Below the pieces are notes generated by a model that was not told the origin of the DNA, searched no databases, and saw only the letters and a list, made by a program, of their open reading frames with translations. A stretch of DNA of 64,000 nt, taken from positions 42,481-106,480 of the forward strand of contig NZ_WWVR01000007.1 of the NCBI RefSeq assembly GCF_009883055.1, written 5' to 3'. The DNA is from Blautia sp. BIOML-A1 (GTDB taxonomy: Bacteria; Bacillota; Clostridia; Lachnospirales; Lachnospiraceae). The translations under genes and the position numbers were made by a program. Every line of letters begins with the position of its first letter. The stretch's first letter is position 1. Below, piece after piece: positions 46,008-54,994 of this stretch.

Positions 46008-47303
46008 TTATATCTGCTCCAGTTCCAATTGTACACGCATTGCAGCAAGTTCAGGATCATCTCCCAAAAGTTCTTCCAGGTTGCTGAGAATTTCATCCGC
46101 CTGCATATAATCATGTAAATCTATTGCATGGTAAAAAGCATCAAACTGCTCCATAATATCGTTTGGTCGTTCTTTAACACGCATGATGGCACGTAAAATG
46201 CCATTTGCGTCCTTTCCATATGTTTCCATTGGTGCCGGTAACGCCTGATAATTTTCCAGAACAATCACCTGTTCTCTTAATACAGAATTGATCACTTCCG
46301 GTGCATGTGTACTTACAACAAATTGTACATTTGGAAAAATTTCTGTCAGATCCTTTAAAATTCGTTTTTGCCATGCGGGATGCAAATGAAGGTCCACTTC
46401 GTCAATCAGAATTATCCCATCTGTTTTTAAACAAACTTCTCCCAAAAACTGAGGATTTAATACAGCCATTCGATACGCAATATCTGCAACCAAACTGATC
46501 GTGCTCTTATACCCATCGCTTAATTGGTTTAACGGAATGCGCATACGCACTCCATATAGATCAGTATAAGCAACATCTATTTCTTTGGTTCCTATGTTGT
46601 ATTGGATCTTAGAATCATTGGAACCTGTAATCCTGTTATAACACTGCTCCATAGCAGAAAAAACAGCTTCCAGTTCCGGCACAGGACCATAACCATTTTC
46701 CTGATTCTGGTATTTTTGCACTGTCATTTTCAAGAACCAGTTCATCATCAATTTAATGTTTGCAGTTCCACTCATACAATCAATGTATCCATTTGTTCTT
46801 GTATTTTTTTCAAAAATATCTGTCTGTTTTTCTCGATGATAATCCCACAATCTTCCAGTACCGTAATAAGCTATAACAGGCAGCACCAATGTGGTATCCC
46901 CTTTTTGAAGGCGTTTCTGATAATTTTCCGCAATCTCAAGTAATTGCCTGGCATCCTTTATTGTAGTTTTGCCCTTTGCAGTATTCAAAGTTCGTTCCCA
47001 ATATATTTCCTGCTTTCCATCTATCTCGGCCCTCGCAGATATACGAACCGGATATTGTGGCTGCACATTATCTGTACTTCCAATTCTGTATGCCTTTAAA
47101 TGAGCACTTTCTTTATTAATATTCATTGCTTTTGCACCATCAAAAGCAGTAAACATTGTGCTCATTGCAATTGCGATACTTTCCAACAGGGAGGTTTTTC
47201 CCGCACCATTTGCTCCAACGATCAACGTCATTTTCTTCTGCAATTCAATTTCGGCCTTTTCAAAACATTTAAAATTTTCCAGAGAAATTTTTTTCAGATA
47301 CAC
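46008..47303 (-). CDS. ptuA: AAA/SMC-like ATPase of a Septu-like system (PtuA)
   Basis: 431 residues. Walker A GANGAGKTS is at residues 30-38 after the SMC-type start LKKISLENFKCF. The later IILIDEVDLHLHPAWQKR gives Walker B, and STHAPEVI the terminal His loop of the OLD/RecF-like ATPase group. It probably senses phage infection and controls the partner nuclease. The start codon is GTG at 47303 with AGGAGG 7 bases upstream. DNA is visibly A+T-rich. Confidence 0.82.
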   Translation of the reverse strand: MYLKKISLENFKCFEKAEIELQKKMTLIVGANGAGKTSLLESIAIAMSTMFTAFDGAKAMNINKESAHLKAYRIGSTDNVQPQYPVRISARAEIDGKQEIYWERTLNTAKGKTTIKDARQLLEIAENYQKRLQKGDTTLVLPVIAYYGTGRLWDYHREKQTDIFEKNTRTNGYIDCMSGTANIKLMMNWFLKMTVQKYQNQENGYGPVPELEAVFSAMEQCYNRITGSNDSKIQYNIGTKEIDVAYTDLYGVRMRIPLNQLSDGYKSTISLVADIAYRMAVLNPQFLGEVCLKTDGIILIDEVDLHLHPAWQKRILKDLTEIFPNVQFVVSTHAPEVINSVLREQVIVLENYQALPAPMETYGKDANGILRAIMRVKERPNDIMEQFDAFYHAIDLHDYMQADEILSNLEELLGDDPELAAMRVQLELEQI

Positions 47304-47478
47304 CTTTTGCCTCCTGCATTTATTTTTTAAGAAGATACTTTATTATTTCTTCTTGTATCTATTCATTTTAACAAATCATCTCGACAAATACTACTCCCTG
47401 ATAAAACTATAATAATTTTTATAAATTTTTCATATCAGTATTGTCTTGCTTTTTTATTTAATTTTATCCAAAAAGTCA
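47304..47478. other. A+T-rich upstream region of the ptuAB cassette
   Basis: No gene or clear RNA is seen. An inverted repeat AGATAC...GTATCT lies about 20-50 bases before ptuA. A TAAAAT -10-like element sits nearby, but no good -35 accompanies it. Confidence 0.4.
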
Positions 47479-47518
47479 AGAAAAAACGGCATAATCTACA
47501 CTTCTGTAAATTATGCCG
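47479..47518 (-). terminator. Terminator of rnpB
   Basis: CGGCATAAT (47487-47495) and ATTATGCCG (47510-47518), with an inner TACA/TGTA pairing, followed by TTTTTTC on the minus strand. Confidence 0.88.
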
Positions 47519-47545
47519 ATGTTTATGGCCTTTATTCTTATTTCT

Positions 47546-47896
47546 GTGCGAGCCGGTCGATAAGCCGGGTTATGTCGTTGAGTGATCATCTATCTAGGCC
47601 AGCCGTTGCCAGCTGGCTCGAGCGACCCACCTGAAAGCACGACGGGCAGCCGTATCGCTTTCGTTTCGGTCTTGCTTCAAATGGAGTTTACATGTGCCCG
47701 TTCTGTTACCACAACGGCGGTAGTCTCTTACACTGCCTTTCCACCCTTACCTCCAAAGGAGGCGGTTTATTTCTGTTGCACTGGTCTGGGAGTCACCTCC
47801 ACCGGACGTTATCCGGCATCCTGCCCTGTGAAGCCCGGACTTTCCTCGTCTGTACCCTTTCGTCTGTACAGCCGCGATCACCTGGCCTGCTCGCAC
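47546..47896 (-). ncRNA. rnpB: RNase P RNA (bacterial, A-type)
   Basis: About 351 bases. The ends GTGCGAGC and GCTCGCAC form helix P1. The conserved core GAGGAAAGTCCGGGCTTCAC lies near the 5' end, AGACCGAAACGAAAGC-like internal sequence follows, and AACCCGGCTTATCGACCGG closes the 3' side. It is the catalytic subunit that matures tRNA 5' ends. RnpM (27682), also in this window, is a known modulator in Bacillus. Confidence 0.95.
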
Positions 47897-47903
47897 GAAT
47901 GCT

Positions 47904-47932
47904 ATTCTAACACGAATCCCGCTTTAAGTAAA
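47904..47932 (-). promoter_or_regulatory. Promoter of rnpB
   Basis: TTTACT (47932-47927) and TAGAAT (47909-47904), spacing 17, placing the start at about the first base of helix P1. Confidence 0.75.
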
Positions 47933-47973
47933 GTACTATAAATAAGTAAATTGAAAAATTATAACCGGCTGCT

Positions 47974-50900
47974 TTACTTAACCTTTACAGTCACTCTTTT
48001 ATATACACCGTTGCTGGCAAGAATATATATGCTGCAGCTTCCCTTAGCCTTTGCCCGGATCACCCCGTTTTGGCTTACCGTTGCAACTTTGCTGTCGGTA
48101 GTGTAATAGCGGTAGGAACTTGGGTGGGAAAGCAGCTTCTTTTTACGGTTCTCACTTGTAAGCTGACACTTCAGCCTGAAGGTTTTGCCAGGTTTCAGGA
48201 TAACTGTGGTCCTGTTTACTTTAATCGAAAAAGCATTTGTTGTACGTGCCTTTTTCATGGCAACATGCACTTCATTGGATTTGGCAATGTAGATTTTTCT
48301 GCCTTTCACCATTTTATAAGCAGCAACAAAATACTTATACTCACGGTTCGACTTCAGATTCTTATGTGTCATCGAAAGCTTTCCATTTTTAACCGTTCCG
48401 GCCTTTTTATAATTTATACTTCCGTTACAGTAGCACCAGAAAACATCATAACCGGCTGCACCAGGATACTTTCTCCAGGAAACGACAATGCTGTTCTTCT
48501 GTGCCTTGCCCGTTGCAAAAAATATCGGAAGTTTCAGGCGATAAACGTCCTTTCCGCTCAGTTTGGACTGATCGGCCTGCTCGATCGTGAAGATACCTTT
48601 CCTGAAAGTAATCCTGTAATTTGGATTAGAACCGGAAGCCTGAGAAACTGTGATCGGATAGATTCCCACCTTTTCACCGGCTTTTCGTCTTACTGTAATT
48701 CCTGATAAAGTGTCTTTTCCCACCAGACCTTTTGCCGTATAAGTAAGGACAGGATCTGCTTTACCGACAATTTTATTCTTATTGTCAGCAGTTACCGTGA
48801 TATTTTTCGGAGCGACCGTTATGATCACTTCTCTGGAAACAGCGAGATAATTCTGGCTCTCATCCATGGAAACTGTGATCTTCGCTGTTCCTGCATTTCT
48901 GATCGTCACGGTTCCATCTTTGCTTACTGTGGCAACCTCTTTATTATCACTTGCAAACTGGATGCCGGATTCTGTATCTCCTGCCTTCGCTGTGATCTTA
49001 AATGCCGGATCTCCGTAAGTTACCTTGTAAGAAATCTTATCTACCACAAGACTGTGTTCGATTTTTCTGACCGTTATGGTGACTTCTTTCTGATCTGCTG
49101 TATAGTTTGCAGTCTCTGCAAGGGAAACGGTCAGGGTTGCGGTGCCGGCTCCAACGATCGTTACCACACCGTTTTTGTCCACTGTCACAACCTTGTCGTC
49201 GCTGCTTGCATAAGTTTTCACGCCATTACCTTTGTTGCTTACTTCCAGCTTAAAGGATTCTTCTCCATATTTTTTATCTTTGACTGCGGATACGCTGAGT
49301 GCCGGATACGCCTTTGCCACAATAAATGCTGCAGAGGCACCCTCTGTTTTCAGGCTGTAATTCTTATCTTTGATCGTTGCTGTCACGGTATAGATTCCTG
49401 CAAGAGATGGCACCTTCGTTCCATTTACCTCTGTTCCGTCGTTTGCCCTGCCTGTGTATGTCAGGGTAATCTCCGGGTTATCTTTTCCCACCAGTCCGTC
49501 CAGAGCTGCCACTGCCGGGACAATGATTTCTCCATAGATCCCGCCGTTCGGTGCGATCTTCGCACTGATCTCTTTCGGAACAACCGCCACTGTCACTTCT
49601 CTGGAAACTGCGAGGTAATTCTGGCTCTCATCCATGGAAACTGTGATCTTCGCTGTTCCTGTATTTCCGATGTTTACAGTTCCATCTTTGCTTACTGTGG
49701 CAACCTCTTTATTATCACTTACAAACTGGATACCGGATTCTTTATCTCCTGCCTTCGCTGTGATCTTAAATGCCGGATCTCCATAAGTTACCTTGTAAGA
49801 AATCTTATCTACCACAAGGCTGTGTTCGATCTTTCCGACAGCTACAGTGACTTCTTTCTGATCTGCTGTATAGTTTGCACTCTCTGCAAGGGAAACGGTC
49901 AGCGTTGCTGTGCCAGTTCCAATGATCGTTACCACACCGTTATTGTCCACCGTTACAACCTTGTCGTCACTGCTTACATAAGATTTCACGCCATCGCCTT
50001 TGTTGCTCACTTCCAGCTTAAAGGCTTCTTCTCCATATTTTTTGTCTTTGACTGCGGATACGCTCAACTGTGGATCTGCTCTCTTTATTGTAAATTCAGC
50101 AGAGCTGCCGTCTTCTTTCAGACTGTAATTGCCATCTTTGACGGAAGCAGTCACTGTGTAGGTTCCGGCTTTGGATGGCACTTTCCCGTCTGCTGCGGTA
50201 CCATCGTTTGCTTTGCCTGCATATGTCAGAATGATCTCCGGATCATCCTCTCCCACCAGTCCGTTCAGAACCGCGGTCGCAGGAGTGATCGTTCCTTCAT
50301 ATATCCCGCCGTTTGGTGTGATCTTAACTGTGATCTCTTTCGGGCTGATATCTGCTGTGGTACTTGTCTGCTGCCCGTTATCTGCCAGGATATAATCCCC
50401 TGCCGATCCGCCGCCCAGCACAGGCTTTGTGATCGTAACAGTTTTTCCATTGGCTGCATTGCTGTCTGCAAAAGTACCTTCTGCACTTACTGTAAGGCTG
50501 TCACCTTTCACTGCTCCTGCAAACACGGCTTTGCTGTAATCCAGTTCCGCATCCGCTGTTCCGTCATATACCTTGCCTTTTGCAGTGATTCCGGAGATCA
50601 CAACTTCCCGCTGCCGGATCGTATAAGCCTTCGTATCGGAAGCAGCGGTAAAATCACCATTTTCGGATACACTGACCCTGACTTCATAAGTTCCTGCGTG
50701 TATCGGGGCTTCTGTCTGCCAGGTTTCATTTACGTTGTATTCAACTTTGATATTGGCATTGCTGTTTGTTGTATATGCCAGATCTGCCGGCTGTCCGTCG
50801 TATTCCTTATCCAGCGTACCTGTGATTTTTACATTTGCTGTCTGACGGCTGACATTTACTGCGATCTGACTGTCGGCAGGTTTGTCACCGCCTTTGTATT

Positions 50901-52683
50901 CTGTCACGCCCTGCGGATAATATGCAACTGTCAGTTTATAAGTGCCTGCTTCCAGAGTATCCAGATACTCTCCGCTGAATGTGATCCTGTCTGCGGAAAC
51001 TGTATAATCCTTTCCCTCTGTCAGAGTGGTTTCTCCGTTTCTTACAGACGCTATGGTGTTTCCATTCAATTTCACTTTCGCGTCCACGGAAGCTTTGGTT
51101 GTCCTTGTGTAGTCGATGGAAGAATCCACAACTACAGAATCTTTAAATACAACTACCCCATCAGAATTGATGATCGTCTGGTTTCCTGCCTTGTCTGTAA
51201 CACGGGCATAGACCACATACCTGCCGCTTTCTGTCAGGGAAAGTTTCTCCTCTGCATTCCATGGAAGCCATGTGCCGTTTGCATCATAGGATTCCTCCGC
51301 ACTGACCGCCTGATATTCTACAGAAGCAATTCCACTGGCACTATCTGCACCTGTGATGTCAACAGAAACATTATCCCTGAACCAGTAACCATAAGTAATA
51401 TCCTTCAGGGAACTGTCAAATGTATTTTCCCCGATCCGGATACTGCCTGACGGCATTCCGGTGTCAATTTTGAATGTTACTGTTTTTTTATCGGTAACGG
51501 CACCTGTTGCAGTCTCTTTCAGATAATATCCTGCAGACTGTTCTCCCTGATCCGTGTAATCCCCAAGCGAATCCTTCCAGTCTGTTTTGTCCGTCGATAT
51601 CTGGTATCCACTGTCCGGTACAAGTTTCACAGGACTTATGTACCAGTCATTGTTACCTTTTGTTCCGGAAACCTGCGCGGCCACTGAAGTCTGCAGATAG
51701 CTGATGCTCCAGTTCTGGGAAACACCCGTGGCACCGGTAAGTGTATAGTTATCATTTCCAAGGTCTGTTACCGTTGCCGTATAGCTGTTGCCTGCTTTTG
51801 TCTGTGTATTGCCTTCATAGGCAATTGCAAAAGAATCGCCCTCCAGTGCATTCGCAACCGTCGCCGATACGCTCTGCTCACTTCCCGTATAAATCAGATC
51901 TGTTTTCGACCAGGTTAAGTCTGCCGGAAGTGGTGCGATCTTGAAGGAAGTTTCCGCTTCTGCCCCTGCATAGTTTCCATTCTCCGGCACAACCGCTTTC
52001 ACATAGTAAGTACCTGCATTCTTTGGTACTCCTCCATTTGTGGCTGCACCATCTGCTGCGGTCGTCATATCTGTACAGCTGCCATCTGTGTAGTACGTAC
52101 AGGTAAAACCGGAGGCATCATAAGAAGCTGTAATGTCACTTTCACCTGACTTAACTGTTATGCTTGGTGTGTTCGCCTTCTGTCCATAGATCCAGTCATC
52201 CATAGTCACTGTCGGATCAATTTCCATTTTTTTAATCTTAAAATCAGCACTTATGGTCTGGCCGCCAAGCGTGACTTTTACCGTATATTGTCCTAAATTT
52301 ACCGGTGCAGCTCCCTCACTCGCAGCACCGCTGTTGCTGCTGTTGGTCTTCGTGCCGTCTTTCAGATAATATACGATGCTCGCTTCATCACCTGTCTGAC
52401 AGGTAATGTCATTTGTCACGGTCGCTCCGGTATAAGTATTGCCGGAATAATATGCATCAGCTGCTGCCAGGGTTAAATTTAATTTACCTGGATTAAATTC
52501 ACAATCTGTCTTCGCCGTACATGTTGCAATGATTTTATCCGCACTTGTTGAATAACTCCATGAATGAACATGATCACTTGCATACAGATACTTTTCAGTT
52601 GTATCATAATTTACTGAATGAGGATTACGATCTTCATCTATAAAAGTAATCCTTGTGCGCATCTCCGGAGATGTTCCTGGCAT
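47974..52683 (-). CDS. Large Ig-like/MBG repeat surface protein, C-terminal part (second frame)
   Basis: 1569 residues from the first ATG, but that ATG has no ribosome site. The frame is open upstream to a slippery heptamer at 52761, so this is most likely the continuation of the 53831 gene in the -1 frame (fused length about 1,952). It holds MBG/YDG-like and Big_2-like domains. Two near-identical 256-residue blocks (DNA repeats at 48810-50345) are followed by an Fn3-like domain (VSWRKYPGAAGYDVFW) and a final Big_2-like domain. No LPxTG anchor is seen. Probably secreted and structural or adhesive. Confidence 0.8.
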   Translation of the reverse strand: MPGTSPEMRTRITFIDEDRNPHSVNYDTTEKYLYASDHVHSWSYSTSADKIIATCTAKTDCEFNPGKLNLTLAAADAYYSGNTYTGATVTNDITCQTGDEASIVYYLKDGTKTNSSNSGAASEGAAPVNLGQYTVKVTLGGQTISADFKIKKMEIDPTVTMDDWIYGQKANTPSITVKSGESDITASYDASGFTCTYYTDGSCTDMTTAADGAATNGGVPKNAGTYYVKAVVPENGNYAGAEAETSFKIAPLPADLTWSKTDLIYTGSEQSVSATVANALEGDSFAIAYEGNTQTKAGNSYTATVTDLGNDNYTLTGATGVSQNWSISYLQTSVAAQVSGTKGNNDWYISPVKLVPDSGYQISTDKTDWKDSLGDYTDQGEQSAGYYLKETATGAVTDKKTVTFKIDTGMPSGSIRIGENTFDSSLKDITYGYWFRDNVSVDITGADSASGIASVEYQAVSAEESYDANGTWLPWNAEEKLSLTESGRYVVYARVTDKAGNQTIINSDGVVVFKDSVVVDSSIDYTRTTKASVDAKVKLNGNTIASVRNGETTLTEGKDYTVSADRITFSGEYLDTLEAGTYKLTVAYYPQGVTEYKGGDKPADSQIAVNVSRQTANVKITGTLDKEYDGQPADLAYTTNSNANIKVEYNVNETWQTEAPIHAGTYEVRVSVSENGDFTAASDTKAYTIRQREVVISGITAKGKVYDGTADAELDYSKAVFAGAVKGDSLTVSAEGTFADSNAANGKTVTITKPVLGGGSAGDYILADNGQQTSTTADISPKEITVKITPNGGIYEGTITPATAVLNGLVGEDDPEIILTYAGKANDGTAADGKVPSKAGTYTVTASVKDGNYSLKEDGSSAEFTIKRADPQLSVSAVKDKKYGEEAFKLEVSNKGDGVKSYVSSDDKVVTVDNNGVVTIIGTGTATLTVSLAESANYTADQKEVTVAVGKIEHSLVVDKISYKVTYGDPAFKITAKAGDKESGIQFVSDNKEVATVSKDGTVNIGNTGTAKITVSMDESQNYLAVSREVTVAVVPKEISAKIAPNGGIYGEIIVPAVAALDGLVGKDNPEITLTYTGRANDGTEVNGTKVPSLAGIYTVTATIKDKNYSLKTEGASAAFIVAKAYPALSVSAVKDKKYGEESFKLEVSNKGNGVKTYASSDDKVVTVDKNGVVTIVGAGTATLTVSLAETANYTADQKEVTITVRKIEHSLVVDKISYKVTYGDPAFKITAKAGDTESGIQFASDNKEVATVSKDGTVTIRNAGTAKITVSMDESQNYLAVSREVIITVAPKNITVTADNKNKIVGKADPVLTYTAKGLVGKDTLSGITVRRKAGEKVGIYPITVSQASGSNPNYRITFRKGIFTIEQADQSKLSGKDVYRLKLPIFFATGKAQKNSIVVSWRKYPGAAGYDVFWCYCNGSINYKKAGTVKNGKLSMTHKNLKSNREYKYFVAAYKMVKGRKIYIAKSNEVHVAMKKARTTNAFSIKVNRTTVILKPGKTFRLKCQLTSENRKKKLLSHPSSYRYYTTDSKVATVSQNGVIRAKAKGSCSIYILASNGVYKRVTVKVK
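48810..49577 (-). repeat. 768-base intragenic tandem repeat, unit 2
   Basis: Encodes the block from PKEISAKIAPNGG to SREVIITVAP. It is highly similar to unit 1 at exactly 768 bases (256 codons) distance; for example, the sequence GAAATCTTATCTACCACAAG occurs at 49031 and 49799. Confidence 0.85.
49578..50345 (-). repeat. 768-base intragenic tandem repeat, unit 1
   Basis: Encodes the block from PKEITVKITPNGG to SREVTVAVV. The Big_2-like half (KISYKVTYGDPAFKITAKAG) is nearly identical to unit 2; the MBG-like half is more diverged. Confidence 0.85.
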
Positions 52684-52688
52684 TGTAA

Positions 52689-53831
52689 TTATATATGGGT
52701 ATCCAAACCAATAAGTTTGATGAACACTTGCAGTTCCTTTGAAGTCATCTTGTATGATAAGTTTTTTTCGCTGCTTGGCACCAAAGCAATATCGCTATCA
52801 TTATTTTCAAAGGTTACATTTCCAATCGTAAGTGGTCCATTTTGCTCTATGCCATATATAATTCCTGCTCCAGTTTTAAAATTTGAGATTTTTCCGCCAA
52901 CAATTTTTGCTACGTCCGGATCAAATATGCCAACTCCTGTACCTTCTGATGATGTAATGGTTCCACCATACATATTGACGGTTCCTCCCTCAACCACCGC
53001 AGCCCTGGCACCTCCATTATCCAGAGTCGTTCCATCCTGAATATTTAGTGTCCCGTCAAAATTGTCTACTATTCTAACCCTTTCCTTCTTCGCTGGCACA
53101 ACATCCGTTACTTTAATTTTAACATTTTTAAGATTAATAATTCCATCATTACAAATTATGTTTAAACTACCGGACTCTCCTTTGGACCGTCCTTCATAAA
53201 TGCCACCTTCAAAAGTAACGGTTGCATTTTTATTATCTAAAAGAGCGATCCTTTTCATAGTCACCTTATAATTTTGATTATTCATAATTTTTAATTCTTT
53301 GCAGGCATTTTTCACAGTAATAAAAGGGTCCCTCTCTACAATAATTTCCCCCGCAATCTCCAGAGTAACTTCCTCTGCAGTATTAATACTGATTGAATTC
53401 GTATACGTTCCTCCCTGTACCGTATACATTCCTCCAGAAGTGATCGTTACATCTTCCCCCGGTGAAATCGTATTCGCAGCCGCTGTTCCCACTGCCATCT
53501 CACTGCCGCTGCTAAAAAGAGCAACTCCATCCGTAAAGTCTTCTTCCACTTCCACGGCATCCTCAGTATCATCTTCGTCCTGGGATTCTGAAAGATCCTG
53601 GATCTCCACTTCTCCACTTTCCTCAATATCCTCTGTCTCAGGTTCTTCTGCAGGTTCTTCTGCAGCTTCAAAGATCACATCCTCATTGTCTTCGCCGTCT
53701 TCGAATTCCTGCATTTCCACATCAGCCGCCCAGATGAGGGATTCCGGTACCACAGATGTGATCAGCACTGTTCCGGTCAGGATCGCTGAAAGCAGTTTCC
53801 GGCTCTTTTTCACTAATTCATTTTTCTTCAT
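52689..53831 (-). CDS. Large repeat surface protein, N-terminal part (first frame)
   Basis: 380 residues: a signal peptide (residues 1 to about 36), a 75-residue acidic Glu/Asp-rich linker, then a beta-helix-like region (residues about 125-350) of short TxGG, NGG and GGTxxMYGG repeats. After an A7 tract at codons 355-357 the frame gives 23 atypical residues and stops. In the -1 frame the sequence continues as LIIQDDFKGTASVHQTYW into the 1569-residue frame. Promoter and AAGGAGG are intact, so expression is expected. Confidence 0.85.
   Translation of the reverse strand: MKKNELVKKSRKLLSAILTGTVLITSVVPESLIWAADVEMQEFEDGEDNEDVIFEAAEEPAEEPETEDIEESGEVEIQDLSESQDEDDTEDAVEVEEDFTDGVALFSSGSEMAVGTAAANTISPGEDVTITSGGMYTVQGGTYTNSISINTAEEVTLEIAGEIIVERDPFITVKNACKELKIMNNQNYKVTMKRIALLDNKNATVTFEGGIYEGRSKGESGSLNIICNDGIINLKNVKIKVTDVVPAKKERVRIVDNFDGTLNIQDGTTLDNGGARAAVVEGGTVNMYGGTITSSEGTGVGIFDPDVAKIVGGKISNFKTGAGIIYGIEQNGPLTIGNVTFENNDSDIALVPSSEKNLSYKMTSKELQVFIKLIGLDTHI
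52761..52767 (-). other. A AAA AAC slippery heptamer joining the two frames
   Basis: Codons GAA-AAA-AAC of the first frame present A AAA AAC exactly in the X XXY YYZ phase. A -1 slip leads directly into the open downstream frame. The zero-frame stop is 70 bases later. No Shine-Dalgarno-like enhancer is visible upstream, and only a weak GATGA/TCATC hairpin downstream. Confidence 0.6.
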
Positions 53832-53868
53832 TTTGTTCCTCCTTCCACATTTTATATTTTATGAAAAT

Positions 53869-53897
53869 ATTATACTTTACAGAACAAAATTAGGCAA
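53869..53897 (-). promoter_or_regulatory. Promoter of the large repeat protein
   Basis: TTGCCT (53897-53892) and TATAAT (53874-53869), spacing 17 on the minus strand, with AAGGAGG before the ATG at 53831. Confidence 0.75.
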
Positions 53898-53929
53898 TGC
53901 CCATCAGAAGCCAAAAAAGTGCCTTTTTT

Positions 53930-53968
53930 TCTGAAAAAAGTATTACGGCGGTCGCAATTGACCGCCGT
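53930..53968 (-). terminator. Terminator of the LuxR-type regulator gene
   Basis: ACGGCGGTC and GACCGCCGT form a 9-base-pair stem (53945-53968), followed on the minus strand by TAATACTTTTTTC. Confidence 0.85.
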
Positions 53969-53983
53969 ATGTATCTTTGTCTG

Positions 53984-54994
53984 TTATTTATTTACAAAAG
54001 GTTTCAGCTCTTCGCGCTTTTCCACACCCAGTGTCTGAAAAATGCGGGAGAGATAATGTTTGATCGTATTGACTGACATGGACAGATGGTCTGCGATCTC
54101 CCGGTTGCTCCAGCCTTTGCTTGCAAGCATGGCTATGGAAAATTCCATAGGTGTCAGCTTATCTGTAACAGAGCTCTGAAGCTGTGGATTATGAATATCC
54201 ATCCAGCCGCGGCTGAAAGCAATGACTGCCTGTGAAAGCCGTTTGTAATTTTCCGGTTCTGTTGGTTTGATACAGGCTTCGATCTGGCCAAGCATCAGTC
54301 CGTGGTGCTCGATGAACGGTTCCAGAAATCCATCCGGTTTCGCCATGTTCCATGCTTTCATCAGGATTTCACTGGCCTCCTCGTGTTTCTTCTGGTTATT
54401 CAGGCACATGATGATCACGCAGTAGAGATATTCCATAGCAATGGGATAACAGCCATCAAGCATCAGAAAAACTGACTGACATAATCCCAGTGCCCGCTCA
54501 TATTCTTCATTCAGATAAGCATTGTGTGCGAGGATATAGATTGCATAAGCACGAATACCCGCCGGCAGGTACGGCAGAAAATCCTTGAGAGGTGGAAGTC
54601 CGTCTGCCGGAAGATGCATCAGAACCGTTGCCAGATAGCCGGCAAAAACACAGGAAGCCATAACTTCTTCTGATGCAGAGTTTTCTTCTGCAAGACGAAG
54701 GCATTCCTGGATGTTTCGAAATCCCATTCTGGAAGCAGATGGATTTCCCAGCGTAAGATTGGAAAAAGAATACAAAAGTCCTGCGGACAGGCGCAGGCAG
54801 AGATCTTTGTCCTGCAGATAAAGCTCCGTAATGTTTCTGCATTCCTGCGCGCGTCCTGAAAAATAATATAACTCCGCCTGTGCGATCTGCCGTTGATCCG
54901 GATCCTGAAAAGCATCCACAGTAGCCTGTGCCTGTCCGGGAGCAAAGGAACTGTTTATCAAAGGCATAAGATGAGCGGAAAAAGAATCACACAT
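53984..54994 (-). CDS. LuxR-type HTH regulator with TPR-like sensor region
   Basis: 336 residues. The C-terminal 65 residues are a LuxR/GerE helix-turn-helix (LTPMEFSIAMLASKGWSNRE then IADHLSMSVNTIKHYLSRIF). The N-terminal 270 residues are helical and TPR/MalT-like, without receiver or P-loop. The ATG at 54994 follows GGGGGGAG and overlaps the upstream gene by 8 bases, so it is the last gene of the dgt-dnaG-rpoD transcript. It ends 150 bases before the large repeat protein gene and could regulate it, which is inference only. Confidence 0.85.
   Translation of the reverse strand: MCDSFSAHLMPLINSSFAPGQAQATVDAFQDPDQRQIAQAELYYFSGRAQECRNITELYLQDKDLCLRLSAGLLYSFSNLTLGNPSASRMGFRNIQECLRLAEENSASEEVMASCVFAGYLATVLMHLPADGLPPLKDFLPYLPAGIRAYAIYILAHNAYLNEEYERALGLCQSVFLMLDGCYPIAMEYLYCVIIMCLNNQKKHEEASEILMKAWNMAKPDGFLEPFIEHHGLMLGQIEACIKPTEPENYKRLSQAVIAFSRGWMDIHNPQLQSSVTDKLTPMEFSIAMLASKGWSNREIADHLSMSVNTIKHYLSRIFQTLGVEKREELKPFVNK

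Noticed and set aside
45322..47545. Retron
   Set aside because: PtuAB-type effectors occur with retrons, but there is no reverse transcriptase gene and no msr/msd-like RNA between ptuA and rnpB.
47582..47941. 119-residue plus-strand frame at 47.6-47.9 kb
   Set aside because: It lies on the complement of rnpB, whose conserved core and P1 helix are clear.
49054..51450. 798-residue plus-strand frame opposite the large repeat protein
   Set aside because: Cys/Phe/Ile-rich composition typical of an antisense shadow; no ribosome site or recognisable domain; the minus strand encodes coherent Ig-like repeats.
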